From: an uncultured Clostridium sp. | Lineage (GTDB): Bacteria > Bacillota_A > Clostridia > Lachnospirales > Lachnospiraceae | Length of the DNA stretch: 6,466 bases | Assembly: GCA_947174825.1 (NCBI GenBank) | Contig: CAMWKN010000090.1 | Span: forward strand, 1 to 6,466 | Reading direction: 5' to 3' | Part shown: positions 1-5,805 of the stretch, one piece after another | Layout of the letters: the number at the start of each line of letters is the position of its first letter | How positions within the stretch are numbered: position 1 is the first letter of the stretch | Translations under genes and position numbers: made by a program | Notes under the pieces: model-generated | The model's input: the letters and a program-made list of their open reading frames with translations, nothing else | The model's database searches: none | Told to the model about the DNA's origin: nothing

Positions 1-3000
1 GATGAGGACAGCTCCTACATTCGATATGAGCAGGGAAACACAGACGTTTACTATTCCAATGTACAGCTTCTGTCCGTTCTCCAGGCGGCACCGGTTTATG
101 AGGAATTGGGAGAAGATTATGTGTCCGGAGCAGAGACATCTTATGCGAAGAGCAGTGGCGAATCCAGTGGAACCGGACATACCCATGAAGTTTCGGCAGG
201 AGCAATTATGGGATTTGAGCATGAGACCTCGTTTTTGGGGCTTGTTAATCTCTTTACTATGGAAGTAACAGCCCAGCTTGCTGTGACAGCAGGTTGGGAA
301 TTTGAGAAAACGGCAGAAAAGGAATTTACCACCACTTATAACACTGGTGGAACGGAAGATGTGGCAGTGCTTTACACAGTGCCGTATGTCAGATACAATG
401 CACAGATTTATATTCCGAAATACACCTTGCCAACCAAGGAAGAGTACGATGCGAAAAAGGCATTTTACGAAGAACTCATTGCCAATATCCAGGAGTACAA
501 AGACAGTGGCGCAGGTGTAACAGGTAAAACATATGCAAATCCAAAAGATGGTTACAACAATGACTATACAACAAATGTGCTGAAGAGTAATTATGATTAT
601 CAGCTTCAGGTTCTGCAGACCTATGCTCAGTGGCTGAAAGAGACGGAATCTCAGATGGAAGGCTTTGAAGGAAGTGCAGGAATGGAGTGGGGTACGGAAG
701 TCGAAGGCGGTTGGGAGGATTATTTCTTCTGTGTTCCGCAGACCCCATTGATTACCAGTGTAACAACAGAGACTTATGACAGGATTGCCGAGAGCAACGA
801 AGGAATGGAATCTTTGTATGGGTCGGCGCTTCCGAAGGATTACGCAGCAGGATGCCCGGATACCTATGTCCAGGATCAGGCTGACTTAAAAAAGAGAACC
901 AGCCTTGTGGATAAGTCACTGGAGGAAGGAAAGACAAATGCAGGAGAAAACGGAGAATTAGGTGATGGCTTTATTAGCAGCACATCTATTTCTGCATCCT
1001 CTTCCTCACCGAGCCAGACCATCGCTTTTACGGAGGAGAATTCCAAGAGTACCAGCGTCGGCGGTGAATTGTCCCTGGAAGTGACAGCCACAGTGGCAGA
1101 GGTAAAAGGCGGTGTTGCAGTATCTACAAACCATGCAGCTACCTGGAGCAGTTCTACCACAAAGGGCTGCGAATTCAGCGGAACGGTGCCAAACCTTCCG
1201 GAACGTCCAGATGGTATAACAGAGAAAGAATACAGCAACTACGATTACAAATGGAAACTGATATCCTACCAGGCAATGGTGAATGGCGCAAAGGTGCCGG
1301 TAGTGGGATATTACACCAAGTATGACAACCGCACTCTGATTCCACCATCTGCACCGGTAGATGCCCAGATTGAGAATGTTACCAGCAACAGTATCACACT
1401 GACATGGAATGCTGGGAAACGTGCGGCAGACCATTACAATGTGTATCAGGTAACGGGAAATGGTTCTAACAAGAAGTATGAGAAACTACAGACAGTAGCA
1501 GCTTCCGGACAGAAGGATGGTGTGTATTCCTTTACTCACAGCGATTTGAAGCAGGATGTGGAGTATACCTATGTAGTGGCAGCATTTAATACAAATGAAT
1601 CTGTGAGAAGTGTATATTCGGATGCTCTTACCGCAAGGACATTGGTTCCGGAATTTAATGTGAAGGTTAATGTGAACGGAATAGACAGTGCTAAGACTTA
1701 TCTTGCAGGTACAGAACTGGAATTGGATGCAGAACTTGAGACAGGAAATTATCCACAGAGCGAAATTAGTCAGTATTTCTGGCAGATAAATAAAGGAAAC
1801 GGCTGGAAGAAACTGTCAGGAATTGATACAGAGAGTTGTCCTCTGCGTGCGCTTGCTAGCATGAATGGTTATAAATATCGTTGTATTGCGTATGTTTCTG
1901 TTGATAACAGGCTATATCAGCTGGCTTCCGAGGAAGTAGTGCTGAATGTGCGTAAGGCAGAAGTGACGATTAGCATTCGTGCCGATAAACAGGAGGGGGC
2001 AGCAGACTCCTCCAGTGAGTTCGGTCTGGCTGAGAGTGATGCAGATGTCTTGGAGTTAACTGCAATAGTGACATCAGATGATTTAGAAGAAATCAGCGGG
2101 CAGGTCGTATTCCATATCACCAATGATGTTTCCAGGGCTGCAGGCAATGATTATTCTGCGGAGCTGTCCAACCAAGGTGTTGCAAAGAAGAAATGCAGGA
2201 TTCAGAAAGAAGGTCATTACACCATCAGCGCAAGTTATGTGGAGAGTGAAACGGTTGCTAATGCAGATTCCGGCAACACACTGCCCTATTTTGCCTATAA
2301 TGCCAGCCAGAAGGAAGACCGTGAGGCAGGGAAGCAGATGGAACAGGAAATCTATGAAAAAGAGTGGGATGACCTTAATCTGAAAAATGTCCTTGGACTG
2401 AAGAATGAGATTAAAGATTTGAATGAGAAGTATAACAACTTTGATAAACAGGAGTTCGTGGAAACTGCAGCAAAAAATAAATTAAAAAATGCGGCTGATT
2501 TACTGGAGGCTGCGGAGGTACTGGAATTGATTAATTCCTTCAGTGGTTTGACTGCGGCAAATGTTGCAGGAAAGAAGGAGGAGATCCAAAAAGCAAGGGA
2601 AGCTTATAATCAATTGAGTGATGCACAAAAGGAACTCTTGAAAGATGAGAACGTGGAGGAGAAACTGAATGCAGTAGAAGCTCTGTTAGCAGCAGCCACG
2701 AAACCAAATCCACAGAATCCTGGTACAACAGTTTCTGATCCAGATCAGAAACAGATTGCAAATATCTCGAAGAAACTCAATGTAAGCACAGAAACAGCTG
2801 GAAAAATCAAGAAATATGCAGATAAATATGAGATTGATATGGACACGGTTCTTCTGACAGATCAGGATATTGCAGGGATAAAGACAGACAAGGACGTTAA
2901 GGGTTCCAGCTATGGTAAGCTGCAGGCCAAAACTTCCAAAGTAACTGCTGGCAAGATAAAACTCACATGGAAGAAGGCAAAGGGGGCAGATGGCTATCGG

Positions 3001-3465
3001 ATCTATCAGGCAGAATGTGGTAAAAAGAAAGGCTACAAGTTGATTAAGGACATCAAAAAGAAAAGTGCCAAGAGTTACACAGTAAAAAAACTGAAGAAGG
3101 GTAAGGGCTATCGTTTCTTGATTTGTGCTTACAAAGTGATAGATGGCAAAAACATTACGGTATCTGTGGCAAAGACAGTTCATGCTTTCACAAATGGTGG
3201 CAAGAAAGGAAATGTTACCAAAGTGAAAACAGGTAAAACAAAGCTCAATCTGAAACAAAATAAGAAATACAAACTGAAAGTTTCCGTAAAGAAGACCAAG
3301 AAGAAAGGCGTCAAGTGTCGGGGAATATGCTATGAGTCAAGTAATCCAAAAGTAGCGACTGTGACTTCAAAAGGAAAGATTACTGCAAAAGGAAAAGGCA
3401 AGTGTACGATTTATGTGTATGCACATAACGGCGTTTGCACACCAGTGGTAATCAAGGTTAAATAG
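1..3465 (+). CDS. Large secreted/surface multidomain protein (FN3, Ig-like, BIG2), 5' partial
   Basis: The reading frame is open from base 1 to the TAG at 3463-3465, giving 1154 codons with the N-terminus, and presumably the signal peptide, outside the window. The TTG at 106 is not the start, because coding sequence continues upstream of it. Domains by codon number in this fragment: about 41-140 and 324-441, two Ser/Thr/Gly-rich regions of predicted alternating beta strands separated by helix-rich sequence; 447-548, a fibronectin type III domain (SNSITLTWNAG, then VEYTYVVAAFN); 549-650, an Ig-like domain; about 651-770, a second beta-sandwich-like region; about 765-900, a helical region with the motif AREAYNQLSDAQKELL common in Firmicute surface proteins; 969-1066, a Lys-rich FN3; 1070-1154, a BIG2 Ig-like domain (SSNPKVATVTSKGKITAKGKG). 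No LPXTG signal, membrane anchor or catalytic motif is visible. The likely role is an adhesin or cell-surface structural protein. The domain calls are solid but the function is not known. Confidence 0.85.
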   Translation, partial: DEDSSYIRYEQGNTDVYYSNVQLLSVLQAAPVYEELGEDYVSGAETSYAKSSGESSGTGHTHEVSAGAIMGFEHETSFLGLVNLFTMEVTAQLAVTAGWEFEKTAEKEFTTTYNTGGTEDVAVLYTVPYVRYNAQIYIPKYTLPTKEEYDAKKAFYEELIANIQEYKDSGAGVTGKTYANPKDGYNNDYTTNVLKSNYDYQLQVLQTYAQWLKETESQMEGFEGSAGMEWGTEVEGGWEDYFFCVPQTPLITSVTTETYDRIAESNEGMESLYGSALPKDYAAGCPDTYVQDQADLKKRTSLVDKSLEEGKTNAGENGELGDGFISSTSISASSSSPSQTIAFTEENSKSTSVGGELSLEVTATVAEVKGGVAVSTNHAATWSSSTTKGCEFSGTVPNLPERPDGITEKEYSNYDYKWKLISYQAMVNGAKVPVVGYYTKYDNRTLIPPSAPVDAQIENVTSNSITLTWNAGKRAADHYNVYQVTGNGSNKKYEKLQTVAASGQKDGVYSFTHSDLKQDVEYTYVVAAFNTNESVRSVYSDALTARTLVPEFNVKVNVNGIDSAKTYLAGTELELDAELETGNYPQSEISQYFWQINKGNGWKKLSGIDTESCPLRALASMNGYKYRCIAYVSVDNRLYQLASEEVVLNVRKAEVTISIRADKQEGAADSSSEFGLAESDADVLELTAIVTSDDLEEISGQVVFHITNDVSRAAGNDYSAELSNQGVAKKKCRIQKEGHYTISASYVESETVANADSGNTLPYFAYNASQKEDREAGKQMEQEIYEKEWDDLNLKNVLGLKNEIKDLNEKYNNFDKQEFVETAAKNKLKNAADLLEAAEVLELINSFSGLTAANVAGKKEEIQKAREAYNQLSDAQKELLKDENVEEKLNAVEALLAAATKPNPQNPGTTVSDPDQKQIANISKKLNVSTETAGKIKKYADKYEIDMDTVLLTDQDIAGIKTDKDVKGSSYGKLQAKTSKVTAGKIKLTWKKAKGADGYRIYQAECGKKKGYKLIKDIKKKSAKSYTVKKLKKGKGYRFLICAYKVIDGKNITVSVAKTVHAFTNGGKKGNVTKVKTGKTKLNLKQNKKYKLKVSVKKTKKKGVKCRGICYESSNPKVATVTSKGKITAKGKGKCTIYVYAHNGVCTPVVIKVK
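121..420 (+). other. Ser/Thr-rich beta-strand module 1 of the large surface protein
   Basis: Codons 41-140 start with a Ser/Gly/Thr-rich run (SYAKSSGESSGTGHTHEVSAG). They continue through strands of alternating polar and apolar residues (MEVTAQLAVTAGWEF) and a Thr-rich run, and end in the hydrophobic stretch EDVAVLYTVPYVRYNAQIYIP. It is preceded by QLLSVLQAAPVYEEL. The pattern resembles a long beta hairpin such as those seen in aerolysin-type proteins, but that is only a resemblance in strand pattern. I cannot name a family. Confidence 0.35.
970..1323 (+). other. Ser/Thr-rich beta-strand module 2 of the large surface protein
   Basis: Codons 324-441 repeat the plan of module 1: a Ser-rich start (STSISASSSSPSQ), alternating strands (GGELSLEVTATVAEVKGGVA), a Ser/Thr run (TWSSSTTKG), and a terminal hydrophobic pair of strands (WKLISYQAMVNGAKVPVVGYY) directly before the first FN3 domain. 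Identity to module 1 is low by eye, so this may be a diverged duplication or the second half of one larger beta domain. Confidence 0.35.
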
Positions 3466-3484
3466 TAACATAATATAATACCAT

Positions 3485-3543
3485 AATACCAAAAGAATCC
3501 GCTCCAAAGAAGCATGCAGGAGCGGATTCTTTCGGTATTTTAA
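3485..3543. terminator. Bidirectional intrinsic terminator between convergent genes
   Basis: A perfect 14-bp inverted repeat (AAAGAATCCGCTCC at 3492-3505, complement at 3519-3532) has a 13-nt loop. It extends by six more pairs (AATACC at 3485-3490 with GGTATT at 3534-3539) after one A/C mismatch. On the + strand the stem is followed by TTTTAAT. On the - strand the A-rich left arm gives a short T run. It lies 20 bases after the large gene's stop and about 30 bases beyond the regulator's stop, so it probably ends both transcripts. Confidence 0.85.
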
Positions 3544-3571
3544 TAAGAACGAGAGGTGAAGTCAAGCATTG

Positions 3572-4279
3572 CTATTCAAACATATGATTAAAATAGGTTT
3601 CCTTAAAGGCGGCATATCGGTTTCTGGATATTGGTATGCCGTTTTTGAGGCTTGTTGTAATTTCTGACTTCGTAAACTGTACAACATTATTCAGGTTAAC
3701 AATATAGCTGCGATGGCAGTGGAAAAAACCATTTTCAGGTGAGAATACTTCTGCACACTTTGAGAACAGTTCACGGATTACGATTGTCTTACCGTTTAAC
3801 AGATGGACAAGAACCTCTTTATTCTGTGCTTCCAGATAATCAACATCATCTACCACAATTTTGCAAAATCCCTTGTCAGTCTGGGCAGTAAAAAGACTTT
3901 GAGGCAGCATATTTGTTTTGCGAAAATCATCAAGAACGTGAAATAATTTTAGCTCATCAATAGGTTTTATAAGATAATGGAATGCCTTTACTTCATAGGA
4001 ATCTACAGCAAACTCCTTTGAAGAGGTAAGAAAGATAATGGGAACAGTCTGATTCTCTTTTCTTAGCTCTTTGGCAGTATCCATACCATTTAGCAGTGGC
4101 ATGATGATATCTAATATAATTAAGTCCATACAAATATTCCGATGGGCAGCAATTAAGTCATCTCCATTGTTAAAGCGGTAGAGCGTTAGCTTGATGGAAT
4201 TTTTTTCTGCCCATTGCTTCAATAGTGGGCATATGGCATCTACAAATTGTTTTTCATCGTCACAGACTGCTATTTTCAT
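3572..4279 (-). CDS. LytTR-family response regulator (AgrA/ComE/VirR type)
   Basis: A cytoplasmic DNA-binding response regulator of 235 aa, the usual length for the family. Receiver domain, residues 1-120: acidic pocket D7-D8, phosphoacceptor D57 in LILDIIMP, switch Thr T85 in IIFLTSS, and K105 in LIKP. LytTR DNA-binding domain, about residues 130-232: VDDVDYLEAQNKEV, FHCHRSYIVNLNNV and PISRNRYAAFKETY are characteristic. The start is the ATG at 4277-4279, preceded by AGGAGGA (4286-4292) at a 6-nt spacing. An upstream in-frame ATG at 4342 lies inside the kinase gene and is rejected. It is the second gene of the operon, 11 nt after the kinase stop. It is expected to be phosphorylated by that kinase and to bind paired direct repeats at target promoters. 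No key residue is missing. Confidence 0.93.
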   Translation of the reverse strand: MKIAVCDDEKQFVDAICPLLKQWAEKNSIKLTLYRFNNGDDLIAAHRNICMDLIILDIIMPLLNGMDTAKELRKENQTVPIIFLTSSKEFAVDSYEVKAFHYLIKPIDELKLFHVLDDFRKTNMLPQSLFTAQTDKGFCKIVVDDVDYLEAQNKEVLVHLLNGKTIVIRELFSKCAEVFSPENGFFHCHRSYIVNLNNVVQFTKSEITTSLKNGIPISRNRYAAFKETYFNHMFE

Positions 4280-4285
4280 ATGGTC

Positions 4286-4292
4286 TCCTCCT
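4286..4292 (-). promoter_or_regulatory. Ribosome binding site of the LytTR regulator, overlapping the kinase stop
   Basis: AGGAGGA on the - strand sits 6 nt before the regulator ATG. Its first bases overlap the kinase stop codon (TAG at 4293-4291). This decides the start at 4279 and suggests translational coupling of kinase and regulator. Confidence 0.8.
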
Positions 4293-5574
4293 AGATAATA
4301 ATGCGTAATACAAACAAGTGATTGGAAATGGAGAACTGGCATTGTCCATTTAACTGTTCTACATAATATACAATACTTTTTACACCGATTCCATGTCCTT
4401 TTTTATCAGATCTTGGAATACCATCCACAAATTTTGGAATCTGTTGAACCGGATTTTCAATATGGAGCAGAAGGTGCTTTCCTTTTTGGGAAATGGTCAG
4501 TCGAACCCATTTGTTTTCAGCAGTTTCTACTTCTACATCCATTTGCTTTAATGCGTGCATGGAATTTTCCAAAGCATTGGATAATATTGTGCAAATCGCT
4601 GTATCCGGACAGGGCAAAGTTTGGTTTATAGCAATATCACAATGAAACGTAATTTCATTTTCTGCAAATCGTGTTTGATAAATCGAAATTACAGAATTAA
4701 TCATTTCATTTTTGCAGAAGGTGGTCATTACCGTATCATCATAGGTGTTGCTGATTTCCTTAATATAATTGATTGTTTTCTCGGTGTTGTTCATTTGTAG
4801 CTGTGTCAGGATAATATCCAGATGATGACGCATATCGTGTCTGAGTATAGCCAGTTTTTGTTTGTTTAGTTTTACCTGCTTAATTTCATTTTCAATGGAG
4901 GATAACTGCATCTGCATCAATTCACTGTATTGCCTGATTTCCTGCTTCTTTTCATATTCATGGAAATAGACGAACAGAAAAGCAAAATAGGAGATACACA
5001 AGGCGAAGCCCATAAACTCTACAATCAGTTTGTTGCTGGAATAGAGAAGATTAGAAAGTTTAGTGAAAGTATAATCGGAAATATAGTAAACAGTAGGCAA
5101 AAAACCTATAATATAAAGCTCTCTGGTGTCTCTGGTAAATATAGTCTCTGTTGTATGACAGACAAAGTTGCATAACAAAAAGAAAGTGATAACCGTAATC
5201 AGGATTCGGGAAGAGTAGTAACACCACCAGGCTTTCGTGATGGCAAGCATCAGTAATCCTACCCAGTTGCTCAACTGACAGCACAAGTAGGTAGAAAAAA
5301 CAGAGATACAGGAGGAAACCATGGAATATTTATAGTAAAACATTAAGAATAGAATCAGCGGTACATGGATGATCAGTGCGTAGCACCATTGGGTAAAAAC
5401 CTCCCCAAACAGGAAAGTGCTGGCAACATACAAGAATCCTTCAAAAGCAGAAACCCCTAATAATATAAGGATATTCCGGGAGTTCTGCCTCACTCCCAGA
5501 AAGAAAGCGGAGATAAAGATGCCAAATACCATTGTGGTCGAATTATGTAGGAATGATAGAATTTGTACCAGCAT
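4291..5574 (-). CDS. HPK10-type membrane sensor histidine kinase (AgrC/ComD-like)
   Basis: A 427-aa membrane kinase. Residues 1-204 are strongly hydrophobic with about six or seven membrane segments (roughly 5-27, 35-57, 62-81, 85-112, 122-139, 153-168, 184-204) and form the presumed sensor. A coiled-coil-like linker (206-240) leads to the phosphoacceptor motif LRHDMRHH with H246 as the likely phosphorylated residue. The GHKL ATPase domain follows: N box TILSNALENSMHAL (N333 and N337) and G box KKGHGIGVKS (393-397). This arrangement is that of peptide-pheromone kinases such as AgrC, ComD, FsrC and VirS. The ligand is unknown, and no AgrB- or AgrD-like gene is visible here. The start is the ATG at 5572-5574, with a G-rich Shine-Dalgarno (5583-5590) 8 nt upstream. 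It is the first gene of the operon with the LytTR regulator. Confidence 0.92.
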   Translation of the reverse strand: MLVQILSFLHNSTTMVFGIFISAFFLGVRQNSRNILILLGVSAFEGFLYVASTFLFGEVFTQWCYALIIHVPLILFLMFYYKYSMVSSCISVFSTYLCCQLSNWVGLLMLAITKAWWCYYSSRILITVITFFLLCNFVCHTTETIFTRDTRELYIIGFLPTVYYISDYTFTKLSNLLYSSNKLIVEFMGFALCISYFAFLFVYFHEYEKKQEIRQYSELMQMQLSSIENEIKQVKLNKQKLAILRHDMRHHLDIILTQLQMNNTEKTINYIKEISNTYDDTVMTTFCKNEMINSVISIYQTRFAENEITFHCDIAINQTLPCPDTAICTILSNALENSMHALKQMDVEVETAENKWVRLTISQKGKHLLLHIENPVQQIPKFVDGIPRSDKKGHGIGVKSIVYYVEQLNGQCQFSISNHLFVLRIII

Positions 5575-5582
5575 TATTTATA

Positions 5583-5590
5583 CTCCCCCC
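5583..5590 (-). promoter_or_regulatory. Ribosome binding site of the kinase gene, with a six-G run
   Basis: GGGGGGAG on the - strand lies 8 nt before the kinase ATG. It pairs with the 16S tail less neatly than AGGAGG but is strongly purine-rich. The homopolymer of six G is unusual for this window, where the other two ribosome binding sites are AGGAGG. Confidence 0.65.
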
Positions 5591-5622
5591 TTTATCATTT
5601 TGTAATGGGCATTCGTTTTATG

Positions 5623-5654
5623 CTTATATTGCCATTTTGATGCTGGGATGTCAA
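5623..5654 (-). promoter_or_regulatory. Candidate promoter of the kinase-regulator operon
   Basis: On the - strand a perfect -35 hexamer TTGACA (5654-5649) is followed by TATAAG (5628-5623), a 5/6 match to the -10. The spacer is 20 nt, longer than the usual 16-18, so either the -10 is one of the overlapping AT-rich hexamers or activation is needed. The direct repeat begins 9 bases upstream of the -35, a position suited to an activator or to autoregulation. Confidence 0.35.
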
Positions 5655-5662
5655 TGTATGTA

Positions 5663-5698
5663 ATTTACCATTCGCACCATATATTTACCATTCGCGCC
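5663..5698 (+). promoter_or_regulatory. Direct-repeat operator, probable LytTR binding site
   Basis: ATTTACCATTCGCACC (5663-5678) and ATTTACCATTCGCGCC (5683-5698) differ at one base in 16 and repeat with a 20-bp period, about two helical turns. The core ACCATTCGC agrees with seven of nine positions of the LytTR-family half-site consensus as I know it ([TA][AC][CA]GTTN[AG][TG]). The core repeats are separated by 11 bp, close to the 12-13 bp of AgrA and ComE sites. The element lies between the divergent promoters of the LytTR operon and the LRR protein gene. Binding by the neighbouring regulator is inferred. Confidence 0.7.
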
Positions 5699-5724
5699 AG
5701 ATCGGAAGAACGTCAGAAAAAATA

Positions 5725-5733
5725 TGCTATTAT
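5725..5733 (+). promoter_or_regulatory. Extended -10 promoter of the LRR protein gene
   Basis: TGCTATTAT is an extended -10 (TGn followed by TATTAT, 5/6 to consensus). The expected -35 region near 5704-5710 (GGAAGAA) has no recognisable match. The direct repeat ends 29 bases upstream of the -10 hexamer. A missing -35 with an upstream paired repeat is typical of LytTR-activated promoters. Transcription would begin near 5740. Confidence 0.5.
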
Positions 5734-5741
5734 TATAACCG

Positions 5742-5773
5742 TTACTAAGCTGGTGTTCCATCCGGCTTAGTAA
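5742..5773 (+). promoter_or_regulatory. Stem-loop at the predicted 5' end of the LRR protein mRNA
   Basis: TTACTAAGC (5742-5750) pairs perfectly with GCTTAGTAA (5765-5773) around a 14-nt loop that can form a further small TGG/CCA pairing. It starts within a few bases of the predicted transcription start and has no following T run, so it is not a terminator. A 5' mRNA-stabilising hairpin or a regulatory leader is more plausible. It does not cover the ribosome binding site. Confidence 0.45.
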
Positions 5774-5791
5774 ACATATCATATTGAAAAC

Positions 5792-5797
5792 AGGAGG
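5792..5797 (+). promoter_or_regulatory. Ribosome binding site of the LRR protein gene
   Basis: A perfect AGGAGG lies 8 nt before the ATG at 5806 and fixes the start, which is also followed by a good signal peptide. Confidence 0.85.
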
Positions 5798-5805
5798 ATA
5801 TTAGG

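Noticed and set aside
106..108. TTG as the start of the large surface protein
   Set aside because: The frame is open to base 1 and the upstream codons read as plausible protein (SYIRYEQGNTDVYYSNVQLL), so the gene starts left of the window.
2686..3258. 190-codon open frame on the - strand
   Set aside because: It is the complement of the Lys-rich FN3 region, where AAA/AAG codons give long Phe/Leu-rich antisense frames; it has no plausible ribosome binding site or domain.
4280..4342. Longer N-terminus for the LytTR regulator from an ATG at 4342
   Set aside because: The extra 21 residues lie inside the kinase gene and precede the canonical receiver start MKIAVCDDE, which has its own perfect ribosome binding site.
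5742..5773. Inverted repeat as an intrinsic terminator or attenuator
   Set aside because: There is no T run after the stem and no competing stem that I can see before the ribosome binding site.
5575..5805. A small pheromone precursor gene in the intergenic region
   Set aside because: Only frames of about 6 to 11 codons were found on either strand, none with both a ribosome binding site and a leader-peptide-like sequence.
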